Shown here piece by piece: positions 16,106 through 23,473 of a stretch of DNA of 64,000 nucleotides; position 1 is the first letter of the stretch, and the number at the start of each line of letters is the position of its first letter. The translations under genes were made by a program, and so were the position numbers. The stretch comes from Streptomyces sp. NBC_00775. GTDB taxonomy: Bacteria; Actinomycetota; Actinomycetes; Streptomycetales; Streptomycetaceae. The notes beneath the pieces are model-generated. The model searched no databases and was not told the origin of the DNA. It saw nothing but the letters and a program-made list of their open reading frames with translations. Location: NCBI RefSeq assembly GCF_036347135.1, contig NZ_CP108938.1, forward strand, positions 620,001 through 684,000, read 5' to 3'.

Positions 16106-16954
16106 ATGTCCCAGGCCCAGCTCATGGACGGCGCCGGTCTCGCGCGCCGCATCGTCGAGGAGACCGCCAAGCGCGCGGCCGGCCTCAAGGACCGTACGGG
16201 CATGGCGCCCTGTCTGGCGACGGTACTGGTCGGCGAGGATCCCGCCTCGGTGACGTACGTCCGGATGAAGCAGAACCGCTGCCGCAAGGCCGGTATCGAG
16301 TCGCGGCACGTCGCACTGCCCGCCGGCACCACGACGGCCGAGCTGGTCGACACGCTCACCGCCCTGTCCGCCGATCCGACCGTGCACGGCATCCTGCTCC
16401 AGCACCCCGTCGGGCCGCACATCGACGAACGCGCGGCGTTCGAGGCCATCGCGCCGGAGAAGGACGTCGACGGTGTGACGCTGAGCTCGTACTCCGCGAT
16501 GAGCTTCGGCCTGCCCGGCTTCGTGTCCTGCACGCCCGGCGGCATCATGCGGCTCCTCGACGAGTACGACGTCGACCCGGCCGGCAAGCGGGCCGTCGTC
16601 GTGGGGCGCAGCGCCATCCTCGGCAAGCCGGTCGGCATGCTGCTGCTCGGGCGCGACGCGACGGTGACGTACTGCCATTCGCGTACGGCGGATCTGTCGT
16701 CGGTGGTGCGCGAGGCGGACATCGTGGTGGCCGCCGTGGGACGGCCCCGGCTGATCCGCGGGGAGGACATCAAGCCGGGAGCCGTCGTGATCGACGCGGG
16801 CTACAACGAGGGGAACGTCGGCGACGTCGACTTCGACACCGCCGTCACCCGGGCCGGGCTGATCACGCCCGTGCCGGGTGGCGTCGGCCCGATGACGATC
16901 GCGGTCCTGCTGGAGCAGACCGTGACCGGAGCCGAACGCCAGGCAGGCGTCTGA
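16106..16954 (+). CDS. folD: bifunctional methylenetetrahydrofolate dehydrogenase/cyclohydrolase
   Basis: A 282-residue FolD. It interconverts 5,10-methylene- and 10-formyl-tetrahydrofolate in the cytosol. The catalytic Lys is K55 in YVRMKQNR; the substrate loop LLQHPVGPHID is near 95-105; the NADP-binding part has VVVGRSAILGKPVGMLL and the closing PVPGGVGPMT. Length is standard. The start at 16106 has CAGGAG 5 bases upstream. A ZTP riboswitch precedes it, so expression should rise when formyl-folate is scarce and ZMP/ZTP accumulates. Confidence 0.97.
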   Translation: MSQAQLMDGAGLARRIVEETAKRAAGLKDRTGMAPCLATVLVGEDPASVTYVRMKQNRCRKAGIESRHVALPAGTTTAELVDTLTALSADPTVHGILLQHPVGPHIDERAAFEAIAPEKDVDGVTLSSYSAMSFGLPGFVSCTPGGIMRLLDEYDVDPAGKRAVVVGRSAILGKPVGMLLLGRDATVTYCHSRTADLSSVVREADIVVAAVGRPRLIRGEDIKPGAVVIDAGYNEGNVGDVDFDTAVTRAGLITPVPGGVGPMTIAVLLEQTVTGAERQAGV

Positions 16955-16964
16955 CCGTCGCGGC

Positions 16965-17792
16965 TCAGCGCATCCACGCCTTGTACGACATCACGTCCCC
17001 CGCCTTGACGCCCCACTCGGGATCGGCCTCGGTGACGGTGTCCTCCAGGCCGAGGACGGCACCGGTCGCCGGGTCCAGGATCAGCATCCGGCGGCCGGAG
17101 CGGGCTGTGTCTTCGTACACGTACGCCTGCCCGGGGCGGCCCAGCCGGTCGGTGACCGCTCCGGCCGGGCGCAGCCCCTTCGCGTCGGCGAGGATGCGCG
17201 CGAGTGCGGCGTCCTCACGGCTGCCGAGCGTCCAGTGGTCCAGCAACTCGGCGACGGCGTCGAGGAGTTGGGGGGTGTCCAGCTCCTCGGTGGTGTCGAT
17301 CCCTTCGAGGTAGGCGCGCAGCCGCTCGGCGTCGTGCGGCGGTCGTGCCTGGGGCGGGGCGTCGCTCCAACTCGGCGGGTACGTCTGCCTGCTGAGGACA
17401 TGGCCGTCCTCGACGGTGCGCGGGACGGGGTCGGCGTCGGTGATGACCGGCCTGCCGGGGTGGCGTGGATCGGTCGCGACGACGAGTTCCGTGTGGCTGC
17501 CGTCGGCCTTCCAGCGCACGACGCGTTCCTCGGGAAGCGTGAGCGGCGGCCGGGCCTGGGGACCTGAGGTCATGCTCAGGCTCCAGGCCTGGAAGTGGGT
17601 CCCCTGGCGCAGCCTGAGCGCGCTGTCGGATGCCGCCGCGCGGTCGGCGAGGCGGTCCAGGGGTACGGGGGTGGAGCCGGCCTCGACGACCAGCGGGCGC
17701 GGGGCGGCCACGGCGGGGGTGGCGGCACTGCGGGCGGACGGCATGTTCGGGCCGCTTGCGTCCGACCCGACCATCTCCCGCCTCGTCGACAC
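16965..17792 (-). CDS. CU044_5270-like protein, apparently missing its N-terminal anchor
   Basis: A 275-residue protein resembling the extracytoplasmic part of actinobacterial CU044_5270-family proteins (QGTHFQAWSLSMTSG near 63-77, AVLGLEDTVTEADPEWGVK near the end). Family members normally begin with a cytoplasmic segment and one transmembrane helix before this region. Here the frame opens with a low-complexity Ser/Ala/Pro stretch, and no hydrophobic helix is present. The TGA shortly before the GTG at 17792 blocks extension. It may be a truncated, decayed copy or a soluble variant. No function is known. Confidence 0.6.
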   Translation of the reverse strand: MSTRREMVGSDASGPNMPSARSAATPAVAAPRPLVVEAGSTPVPLDRLADRAAASDSALRLRQGTHFQAWSLSMTSGPQARPPLTLPEERVVRWKADGSHTELVVATDPRHPGRPVITDADPVPRTVEDGHVLSRQTYPPSWSDAPPQARPPHDAERLRAYLEGIDTTEELDTPQLLDAVAELLDHWTLGSREDAALARILADAKGLRPAGAVTDRLGRPGQAYVYEDTARSGRRMLILDPATGAVLGLEDTVTEADPEWGVKAGDVMSYKAWMR

Positions 17793-17857
17793 GCTCGCCG
17801 CGGCAGGTCCCCGCGCGCTCGCGGCCGTGCGTCAGGCGCCGGTGTCGACGTGATGCC

Positions 17858-18637
17858 TCACAGCCGCCGGACGCGCAGCACGCCGGTCAGCATCGGGAGA
17901 GTGAACTCGCCGCGGGCGGTCTCCGGTCTACTCGCGAGGAAGGCGCGGATCCGTCCCAGCGTGGCCTCTTGTTCCTGTTCCGGCATGACCAGAACCCCCG
18001 CGCGCGTCGCGATGGTCGCGACGAGAGAGTCGGCGGTGCGGCGCTGCCCGTGCGGGAACTCGGCCTGTTCCGGCGAGCCGAACCGGGCCGCCACGCCAGT
18101 CTTGGGAAGGTGCATGTCGGCCGTCTCAGCACGCCAGCTGGTGGGCGTGTCACGCGGGCCGATGGCCGCGCTCCCGCTGACCCGCGCCAGCCCGGCAACC
18201 CAGTCGACCTGGTCGTCCATGACGTTCCACAGGCCGGCCAGGATGCCGCCGGGTGCGAGGACCCTGGCGATCTCGGGTCCCGCGACGGCCATGTCGAACC
18301 AGTGCATGGCGTTGCCGGCCAGCACGGCATCGACGGACGCGTCCGGCAGCGGTATCGCCTCGGCGCTGCCCGGCAGGGCGCGGACAGCCGGCAGCGAGCG
18401 GCGCAGCTCGGTCAGCATCTCCGGGTCGGGCTCGACCGCAATGACTTCGCCGCCCAGCGCGACCAGCGTGGCGGTCAGCTTGCCGGTTCCGGCGCCGAGG
18501 TCGAGCACCCGCGGGCCCGGCGCGGGCTCAAGCGCCCAGCGCACCGCGGTCTGCGCGTAGTCCGGACGGTGCTCGGCGTAGGCGACCGCCGCCGCGCCGA
18601 ACGACGAGGCGTGAAGCAGCCGTTCATCCTGGTCCAT
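17858..18637 (-). CDS. class I SAM-dependent methyltransferase
   Basis: A 259-residue methyltransferase with motif I LDLGAGTG (45-52), acidic post-I VIAVEPDPEM, motif II PDASVDAVLAGNAMHWFD and motif III LAPGGILAGLWN. The HWFD signature is typical of small-molecule methyltransferases of the UbiE/MenG-like group that act on natural products or lipids. It lies downstream of, and on the same strand as, a ComQ-like prenyl synthase gene 81 bases away; the two may be co-transcribed. The substrate is not readable. Confidence 0.88.
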   Translation of the reverse strand: MDQDERLLHASSFGAAAVAYAEHRPDYAQTAVRWALEPAPGPRVLDLGAGTGKLTATLVALGGEVIAVEPDPEMLTELRRSLPAVRALPGSAEAIPLPDASVDAVLAGNAMHWFDMAVAGPEIARVLAPGGILAGLWNVMDDQVDWVAGLARVSGSAAIGPRDTPTSWRAETADMHLPKTGVAARFGSPEQAEFPHGQRRTADSLVATIATRAGVLVMPEQEQEATLGRIRAFLASRPETARGEFTLPMLTGVLRVRRL

Positions 18638-18718
18638 GCGGTGACGCTATCGGTGGTGCCGGCGGTCGGCCACCCCGTCTCACCACCTCGGCGACGGCCA
18701 CCCGACAGCGCTACGACG

Positions 18719-19678
18719 CTAAAGGAGCATGCGGGCGGACTGGTCCACGAGGTGCCGCAGCACACGCACATAGGCTTCGTCGCCGCCCAGTTCGTCCAGG
18801 ATGCGGTGAGCTTCGGCGCGGAACTCGTCGATGTCCTTCTCGTACCGGCCAAGAACGGCGGGCGCGAGAAGGACGTCGGTGAGTTCCGCTCGGGATCGCG
18901 CGGAATTCCGCGCGGCGGCGTGCAGCCCCAGGACACGCTCCGTGGACTCGGGGGATGTCTCCTCAAGGGCGCACGCGAGCAAATACGTGACGGTGCCGTT
19001 CAGGAGGTCTTCGTTGCGGCCGGACAGGATGTCTTCCTGATCGTTGGATATCTGCCACAGGATGCCGAAGACATTGCCGAACTCGCGCCAGAGCTCCGCT
19101 CTCCCCTGCTCCACACCCGCCAGTTCGGCGGCCATTGCCGTGATCATGCTGAAGGGTGCGCCGGATTTTCCTCTGTACGCCGTGATCACCGAGTCGCGCG
19201 TGGCGTCGCCCGCATCTCCACGGAGGTCACTCAGCTGCCCTTCGGTCGCCACGATCCAGCACGTCACGATCTCGGCGGACAGAGCGCCGCGCACCGACTC
19301 GGGAATCCGCCGCGACTGAACGACGAGATGAGGGAGGGCAGTTCCGCTGATGACCGCCGCGAGCTGCGCCGCACTCTCGCTGAGGCCACCGGCGACGAAC
19401 GCGCCCTGCCCGTCGGCCAGGTCGTCGAGGTAGCAGGCGGAGGTCCACCACAGCTCATGGACGACGGCCAGTGGAACGGCCGGTTCGGGCGCGCCGGTCT
19501 CGACGGCGTGGACGATCATCGGGAGGACCGACAGGGGGTACTTGAACGTGCGATGCTCCAGCAGTGCGGCGACCGCCGCTCGAACCGATGACGCCGACGG
19601 ACCGAGTCGGTCAAGAGCGGATTCCGTCTCCGCTTCGATGTCCGCGGACATCTGGCGATGCAGATCCACGTACGTCAT
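18719..19678 (-). CDS. atypical polyprenyl synthetase (ComQ-like class 1 isoprenoid enzyme)
   Basis: A 319-residue all-alpha isoprenoid synthase. The first aspartate-rich motif is intact as DDLAD (D85, D86, D89). The second is altered to NDQED (212-216), and the lysine and KxTLP region that follow in normal chain-elongating enzymes are replaced by GRNEDLLNGTVTYLLA. Altered second motifs of this kind occur in ComQ-type prenyltransferases, which modify a peptide, and in some terpene-related enzymes. The ATG at 19678 is preferred; a GTG three codons earlier is possible. It is divergent from a glycosyltransferase and upstream of a methyltransferase. No ComX-like small peptide is obvious nearby. 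Confidence 0.72.
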   Translation of the reverse strand: MTYVDLHRQMSADIEAETESALDRLGPSASSVRAAVAALLEHRTFKYPLSVLPMIVHAVETGAPEPAVPLAVVHELWWTSACYLDDLADGQGAFVAGGLSESAAQLAAVISGTALPHLVVQSRRIPESVRGALSAEIVTCWIVATEGQLSDLRGDAGDATRDSVITAYRGKSGAPFSMITAMAAELAGVEQGRAELWREFGNVFGILWQISNDQEDILSGRNEDLLNGTVTYLLACALEETSPESTERVLGLHAAARNSARSRAELTDVLLAPAVLGRYEKDIDEFRAEAHRILDELGGDEAYVRVLRHLVDQSARMLL

Positions 19679-19897
19679 CGCCTTCACGTTGCCCCACCCC
19701 GCCGTCGAGATCAATCGGGCACCGATTCGATCATTCCGGATGGACAGGAGCCAGAGCGGCTTTCGGCCGTGGCCGGTTCCTTGTCCCGGAGCCGGTTCAG
19801 CGGCAGCGGCGCCGTAGATGCCGTAGATGCCGAGGGCACAGAAACAAACCGTGCGGCCGCGGGCCACCAGCCGTGAACCCCCGCCATACTGACCATC
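19679..19897. other. divergent intergenic region, prenyl synthase / glycosyltransferase
   Basis: A 219-base gap with no gene. It carries the promoters for the two divergent genes and a small tandem repeat of GCCGTAGAT (two copies near 19812-19830). I see no clear palindrome. Confidence 0.5.
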
Positions 19898-21154
19898 GTG
19901 CGAGTAGCGATCATGACCGCGGGATCGCGGGGCGATGTGGCGCCGTACACCGGACTCGGGCACGGCCTGGCGCGTGCCGGGCACGAGGTCACCCTGGTGA
20001 CACATGGGTGCTTCGAGCCGCTGGTGGCCGGTTCGGGCGTGGGGTTTCACGCGCTGCCCGTGGATCCCCGGGCGGAGCTGGAGTCCGCGCGGGGACAGGC
20101 GCTGCACCGCAGTACCACCGGCGCCGGGAAACTCATCCGCGTCGTCGAGATGGCGCGTGCGCTCGTCGGGCAGATGACCGAGGACCTGATCGAGGCCGCC
20201 GAGACAAGTGACGTACTCCTGTTGTCGAGTTCCCTGGGGCCGCTCGGGCACGCCGTCGCCGAGGGGCTGTCGCTGCCCAGCATGGGTGTCTACCTCCAAC
20301 CACTGGCCCCCACAAGGGAGTTCGCGCCTCCGGTGACCGGGGTCCGCTCCTGGGGGCCCGCGGTGAACCGGGCGGCCGGGTACGGCGTGAACATGGCCGT
20401 CGAACGCGTCTTCGCCGACACCGTGGGCACGCTGCGGGCCCGGCTCGGCCTGCCGCGCATCGGCCCCGGCGACACGCGACGCGCCCGCGAGCGGCAGGGC
20501 TGGCCCGTGCACCACGGTTTCAGTCCCCTGGTGGTGCGGCGGCCCCGCGACTGGCGGCCCGGGCTCGACGTGACCGGATACTGGTGGCCGTACGACGCCG
20601 CGCACGCCCAACTTCCCTCGCCACTGCGGGACTTCCTGGACGCCGGCCCTCCCCCGGTCTTCGTGGGCCTGGGCAGCGCCACCGTGCCCGATCCCGAGCG
20701 GCTGAGCAACGAGGTCGTACGCGGCCTGCGGGCGGCCGGGCTGCGCGGGGTGATCCAGCGGGGGTGGGGCGAGCTGCGCGCCAGCGGCGACGACATGTTC
20801 ACCGTCGGGGAGGTGCCGCACTCCGTGCTCTTTCCCCGGATGGCCGCGGTGGTCCATCACGCGGGGGCCGGCACGACGGCGGCCGGGCTGCGTGCCGGCG
20901 TCCCGGCCGTGCCCGTGCCGATCCAGTTCGACGAGGGGTTCTGGGCCAACCGTCTGGTCTCCGTCGGGGTGTCTCCGGGGGTGGTGCCGCTGCGGGGGCT
21001 CCGGGCGGCGCGGCTGGCGTCGGCGCTCGTCCGGGCGACGGGGGAACCGTCGTATCGGCGGCGTGCCGAGGAATTGGCGGGGCGGATTCGTGCGGAGGAC
21101 GGGGTGGGGCCGGTTGTCGCGGCGCTCGGCCGACTGGCGGGTCCACCGCCGTGA
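19898..21154 (+). CDS. GT1-family glycosyltransferase (MGT/UGT-like)
   Basis: A 418-residue GT-B glycosyltransferase. The N-terminal acceptor domain begins with MTAGSRGDVAPY, as in sterol and macrolide glycosyltransferases. The C-terminal nucleotide-sugar motif reads AVVHHAGAGTTAAGLRAGVP (about 315-334), followed by QFDEGFWANRL. These features fit transfer of a sugar from UDP- or TDP-sugar to a lipid, terpenoid or polyketide acceptor. It starts with GTG at 19898 and is divergent from the ComQ-like prenyl synthase. The local set of prenyl synthase, methyltransferase and glycosyltransferase could form a small terpenoid-glycoside pathway, but this is inference. Confidence 0.85.
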   Translation: MRVAIMTAGSRGDVAPYTGLGHGLARAGHEVTLVTHGCFEPLVAGSGVGFHALPVDPRAELESARGQALHRSTTGAGKLIRVVEMARALVGQMTEDLIEAAETSDVLLLSSSLGPLGHAVAEGLSLPSMGVYLQPLAPTREFAPPVTGVRSWGPAVNRAAGYGVNMAVERVFADTVGTLRARLGLPRIGPGDTRRARERQGWPVHHGFSPLVVRRPRDWRPGLDVTGYWWPYDAAHAQLPSPLRDFLDAGPPPVFVGLGSATVPDPERLSNEVVRGLRAAGLRGVIQRGWGELRASGDDMFTVGEVPHSVLFPRMAAVVHHAGAGTTAAGLRAGVPAVPVPIQFDEGFWANRLVSVGVSPGVVPLRGLRAARLASALVRATGEPSYRRRAEELAGRIRAEDGVGPVVAALGRLAGPPP

Positions 21155-21159
21155 TGGTT

Positions 21160-21372
21160 TCGCCCCCGCCGCCCCTACCCGTCCCATCCCTGGGGGCTGC
21201 ACCCCCAGACCCCCGCTAAAAGATTGCGCAGTTCCCCGCGCCCCTTTTAGGGGCGCGGGGAACTGCGCAATCTGTTGGACCAGCCCCCACCCACCCGCAG
21301 CCAACACACAACCGAACGGGGTCGAAGGGGCAGAGCCCCTGGGGATGGGACGGGTAGGGGCGGCGGGGGCGA
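21160..21372. repeat. nested inverted-repeat cassette (MITE-like Streptomyces intergenic repeat)
   Basis: Outer arms of at least 30 bases (21161-21190 and 21342-21371) are perfect reverse complements. Inside them is a 25-bp perfect hairpin (21221-21245 and 21249-21273, 3-base loop) and a small TGGGGG/CCCCCA hairpin near 21191. The cassette fills the gap between a convergent glycosyltransferase and TetR gene and can act as a two-way terminator. From memory, GC-rich elements with the GGGCGCGGGGAACTGCGC core are dispersed in many Streptomyces genomes. Confidence 0.8.
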
Positions 21373-21374
21373 TG

Positions 21375-22034
21375 TCAGCCCGCCCCGCCCCACCCCGCCG
21401 GTCGCAGAATCCCCAGCAGCTGCCGGACCAGCTCCTCCACCGCCTCGTCGAGCGTCGCGTCCACCCAGCCCGCGCTCCAGTCGTGCAGGAGCCCGTTGAC
21501 GCTGCCGATGAAGGCGGTCGCGGCGATCCGGTAGTCGCGCGGTGCCGCTTCGCCACGTGCGGCGGCGGCCGCTGCCGCGGCGCAGATGAAGTCCACCCAG
21601 CGGGCGCGGCGGGCGAGTCGCTGTTCGTCCAACCGGGGGCTCACGCCGATGATTTCGACGAAGGTGATGCGGATCCGGCGCGGATCACTCGTCACGTTGG
21701 CGGCGTAGGCGCGGAAGATCGCGGTGGCACGCTCGGCCAGCGGCAACTCCTCCGCATCGGCGAGCGCCGCCAGCGCGGCCTCTTCGGCCCAGTCGTTGAC
21801 CTGGAGGTGCAGAGCGGCCAGGACGTCTTCGAGGGTGCGGAACTCCTCGTAGAACTGCCGTGTCGACAGCCCCGCCGCCTCGCTCAGCGCCGCGACCGTC
21901 GTGGACCGGAAGCCCGGGCTGTCGCCGAACAGCTGGAGCGCGGCCTCCAGGAAACGTCGGCGCCGCTCGGCCTGCCGCTCCTCGGCGGTCCTGCCCCCGT
22001 AACGGCCGGTCGGCTGTTTGAGCCTGCCCGCCAC
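21375..22034 (-). CDS. TetR-family transcriptional regulator
   Basis: A 219-residue TetR protein. The DNA-binding helix-turn-helix is near 22-70 (RRRFLEAALQLFG, TTVAALSEAAGLSTRQFYEE) and the rest is an alpha-helical ligand domain. The GTG at 22034 is chosen because GGGAGGA lies 5 bases before it; an upstream ATG would add a non-homologous tail. The divergent gene is a secreted beta-propeller protein. CTTACT-TTCC-AGTAAG between them is a good operator candidate for both promoters. Confidence 0.88.
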   Translation of the reverse strand: MAGRLKQPTGRYGGRTAEERQAERRRRFLEAALQLFGDSPGFRSTTVAALSEAAGLSTRQFYEEFRTLEDVLAALHLQVNDWAEEAALAALADAEELPLAERATAIFRAYAANVTSDPRRIRITFVEIIGVSPRLDEQRLARRARWVDFICAAAAAAAARGEAAPRDYRIAATAFIGSVNGLLHDWSAGWVDATLDEAVEELVRQLLGILRPAGWGGAG

Positions 22035-22124
22035 GCGTTCCTCCCTCGCCGTTCCGACGAACCACCGTTCGACCCTCCGACGATTTTGTCGTGTACGGAC
22101 CCTTGTGGAGAGGTGGGTCCCCTC

Positions 22125-22140
22125 CTTACTTTCCAGTAAG
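22125..22140. promoter_or_regulatory. putative TetR operator
   Basis: CTTACT (22125-22130) and AGTAAG (22135-22140) are perfect inverted arms separated by TTCC, between divergent TetR and beta-propeller genes. The TTACT/AGTAA core is typical of TetR-family sites. Confidence 0.65.
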
Positions 22141-22222
22141 TCAACTCTGAACGCGGGCGTGTTCAGATTTTCCCTTGTCATGCCCCCGCCACCCGCACTC
22201 CCCACGACGACAAGGACCCACC

Positions 22223-23473
22223 ATGTCTGCCCTCAGGCCCAGACACCTCTGTTCCCTCACCGCAGTCCTCGCCCTCACCCTCGGTGGCACCGCCACCGCC
22301 GCCACCGCGCAGGCCTCCGCCACCGATCTGCGCGAGGTGATGTTCGTGGGCAACAACTGGGAGGGCACCGCGGACGTCATCAAGTCCACCGGTGACTTCG
22401 CGAAGGTCGGCCGGATCAACGTCATCCCGGACAAGGACGAACGGATGGCCGCGATCAACGCCGATCCGATCAAGTGGGCCTACTTCATGGCCATTCGCAA
22501 CGGCGTCGGCGAGGGCCACGACCAGTTCGTCGACGACATGTACTCCACACCCGACGGCCAGTCCGTGGTCGTCTCCCGTCCGAGTTTCGCGGACGTCGTC
22601 TCGATCAACCTCGCCACCGGAGCCATCAACTGGCGCTTCCCGGTGTCCGGTTACCGCTCCGACCACATGGCCGTCTCCCCCGACGGCACCCGCGTCGCGG
22701 TCTCGGCGTCGACCGCCAACACCGTGCACGTCCTGGACATCAGCACCGGCAAGCAGCTCGGCTCCTTCGCCACCGGCGACAAGCCGCACGAGAACATCTT
22801 CACCCGCGACGGCAAGTACATCTGGAACATGGCGATCGGTGACGTCAACACCGCTCTCGACGACCCGTGGCTGGACTGGACGAAGGGCGACCGGCACATC
22901 ACGGTCGTCGACGCCACCACATACAAGCAGGTCAAGGTCATCGACATGCGTGAGCGGCTGGACGCGATCGGCCTCAAGGACTTCTCCGACGCGGTCCGGC
23001 CCGCGGTCTTCTCCCCCGACGAGTCCAAGCTCTACTTCCAGGTCTCCTTCTTCAACGGCTTCCTGGAGTACGACGTCGCCTCCGACAAGATCACCCGGGT
23101 CAAGACCCTGCCGATGAACCCCGCGACCAGCACCGACCGCACCACCTGGGTCAACGACTCCCGCCACCACGGCATTTCGATGAACCCCGCCGGCACCAAG
23201 CTGTGCGTCGCGGGAACGATGGACGACTACGCGACCGTCGTCGACCGGGCGACCCTCCAGGAGGGTCCGCTCGTCACCGCCTCCAAGCCGTACTGGGCGA
23301 CCGTCAGCGGTGACGGCAAGGACTGCGTCATCTCCGAGAGCGGTGCCGACCAGGTCACCGCCATCGACTTCGCCACGGGGCAGAAGACGGTGTCGGTGCC
23401 GGTCGGCGACCACCCCCAGCGTGTTCGCCTCGGCCATGTGGAGGCGAACTGGTCGGGCCCGTCGGCTAGTTGA
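22223..23473 (+). CDS. secreted YVTN-type beta-propeller protein
   Basis: A 416-residue secreted protein. A signal peptide occupies about 1-34 (hydrophobic Leu/Ala core, AQASA). Blade repeats of the YVTN/NHL style follow: TPDGQSVVVSRPSFADVVSI, SPDGTRVAVSASTANTVHVL, TRDGKYIWNMAIG, SPDESKLYFQVSF, NPAGTKLCVAGTMDD and SGDGKDCVISESG. Such seven-bladed propellers bind surfaces or cofactors; there is no clear catalytic signature. ATG 22223 has AGGA upstream. It is probably regulated by the divergent TetR. Its last 8 bases overlap the convergent GH5 gene. Confidence 0.82.
   Translation: MSALRPRHLCSLTAVLALTLGGTATAATAQASATDLREVMFVGNNWEGTADVIKSTGDFAKVGRINVIPDKDERMAAINADPIKWAYFMAIRNGVGEGHDQFVDDMYSTPDGQSVVVSRPSFADVVSINLATGAINWRFPVSGYRSDHMAVSPDGTRVAVSASTANTVHVLDISTGKQLGSFATGDKPHENIFTRDGKYIWNMAIGDVNTALDDPWLDWTKGDRHITVVDATTYKQVKVIDMRERLDAIGLKDFSDAVRPAVFSPDESKLYFQVSFFNGFLEYDVASDKITRVKTLPMNPATSTDRTTWVNDSRHHGISMNPAGTKLCVAGTMDDYATVVDRATLQEGPLVTASKPYWATVSGDGKDCVISESGADQVTAIDFATGQKTVSVPVGDHPQRVRLGHVEANWSGPSAS

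Noticed and set aside
21161..21371. Complete transposable element
   Set aside because: There is no transposase frame inside and no visible target duplication; only a non-coding repeat cassette is supported.
18719..21556. 945-residue minus-strand frame covering the prenyl synthase
   Set aside because: Everything upstream of about codon 627 is antisense to the glycosyltransferase and crosses the repeat cassette; the real protein starts at ATG 19678.
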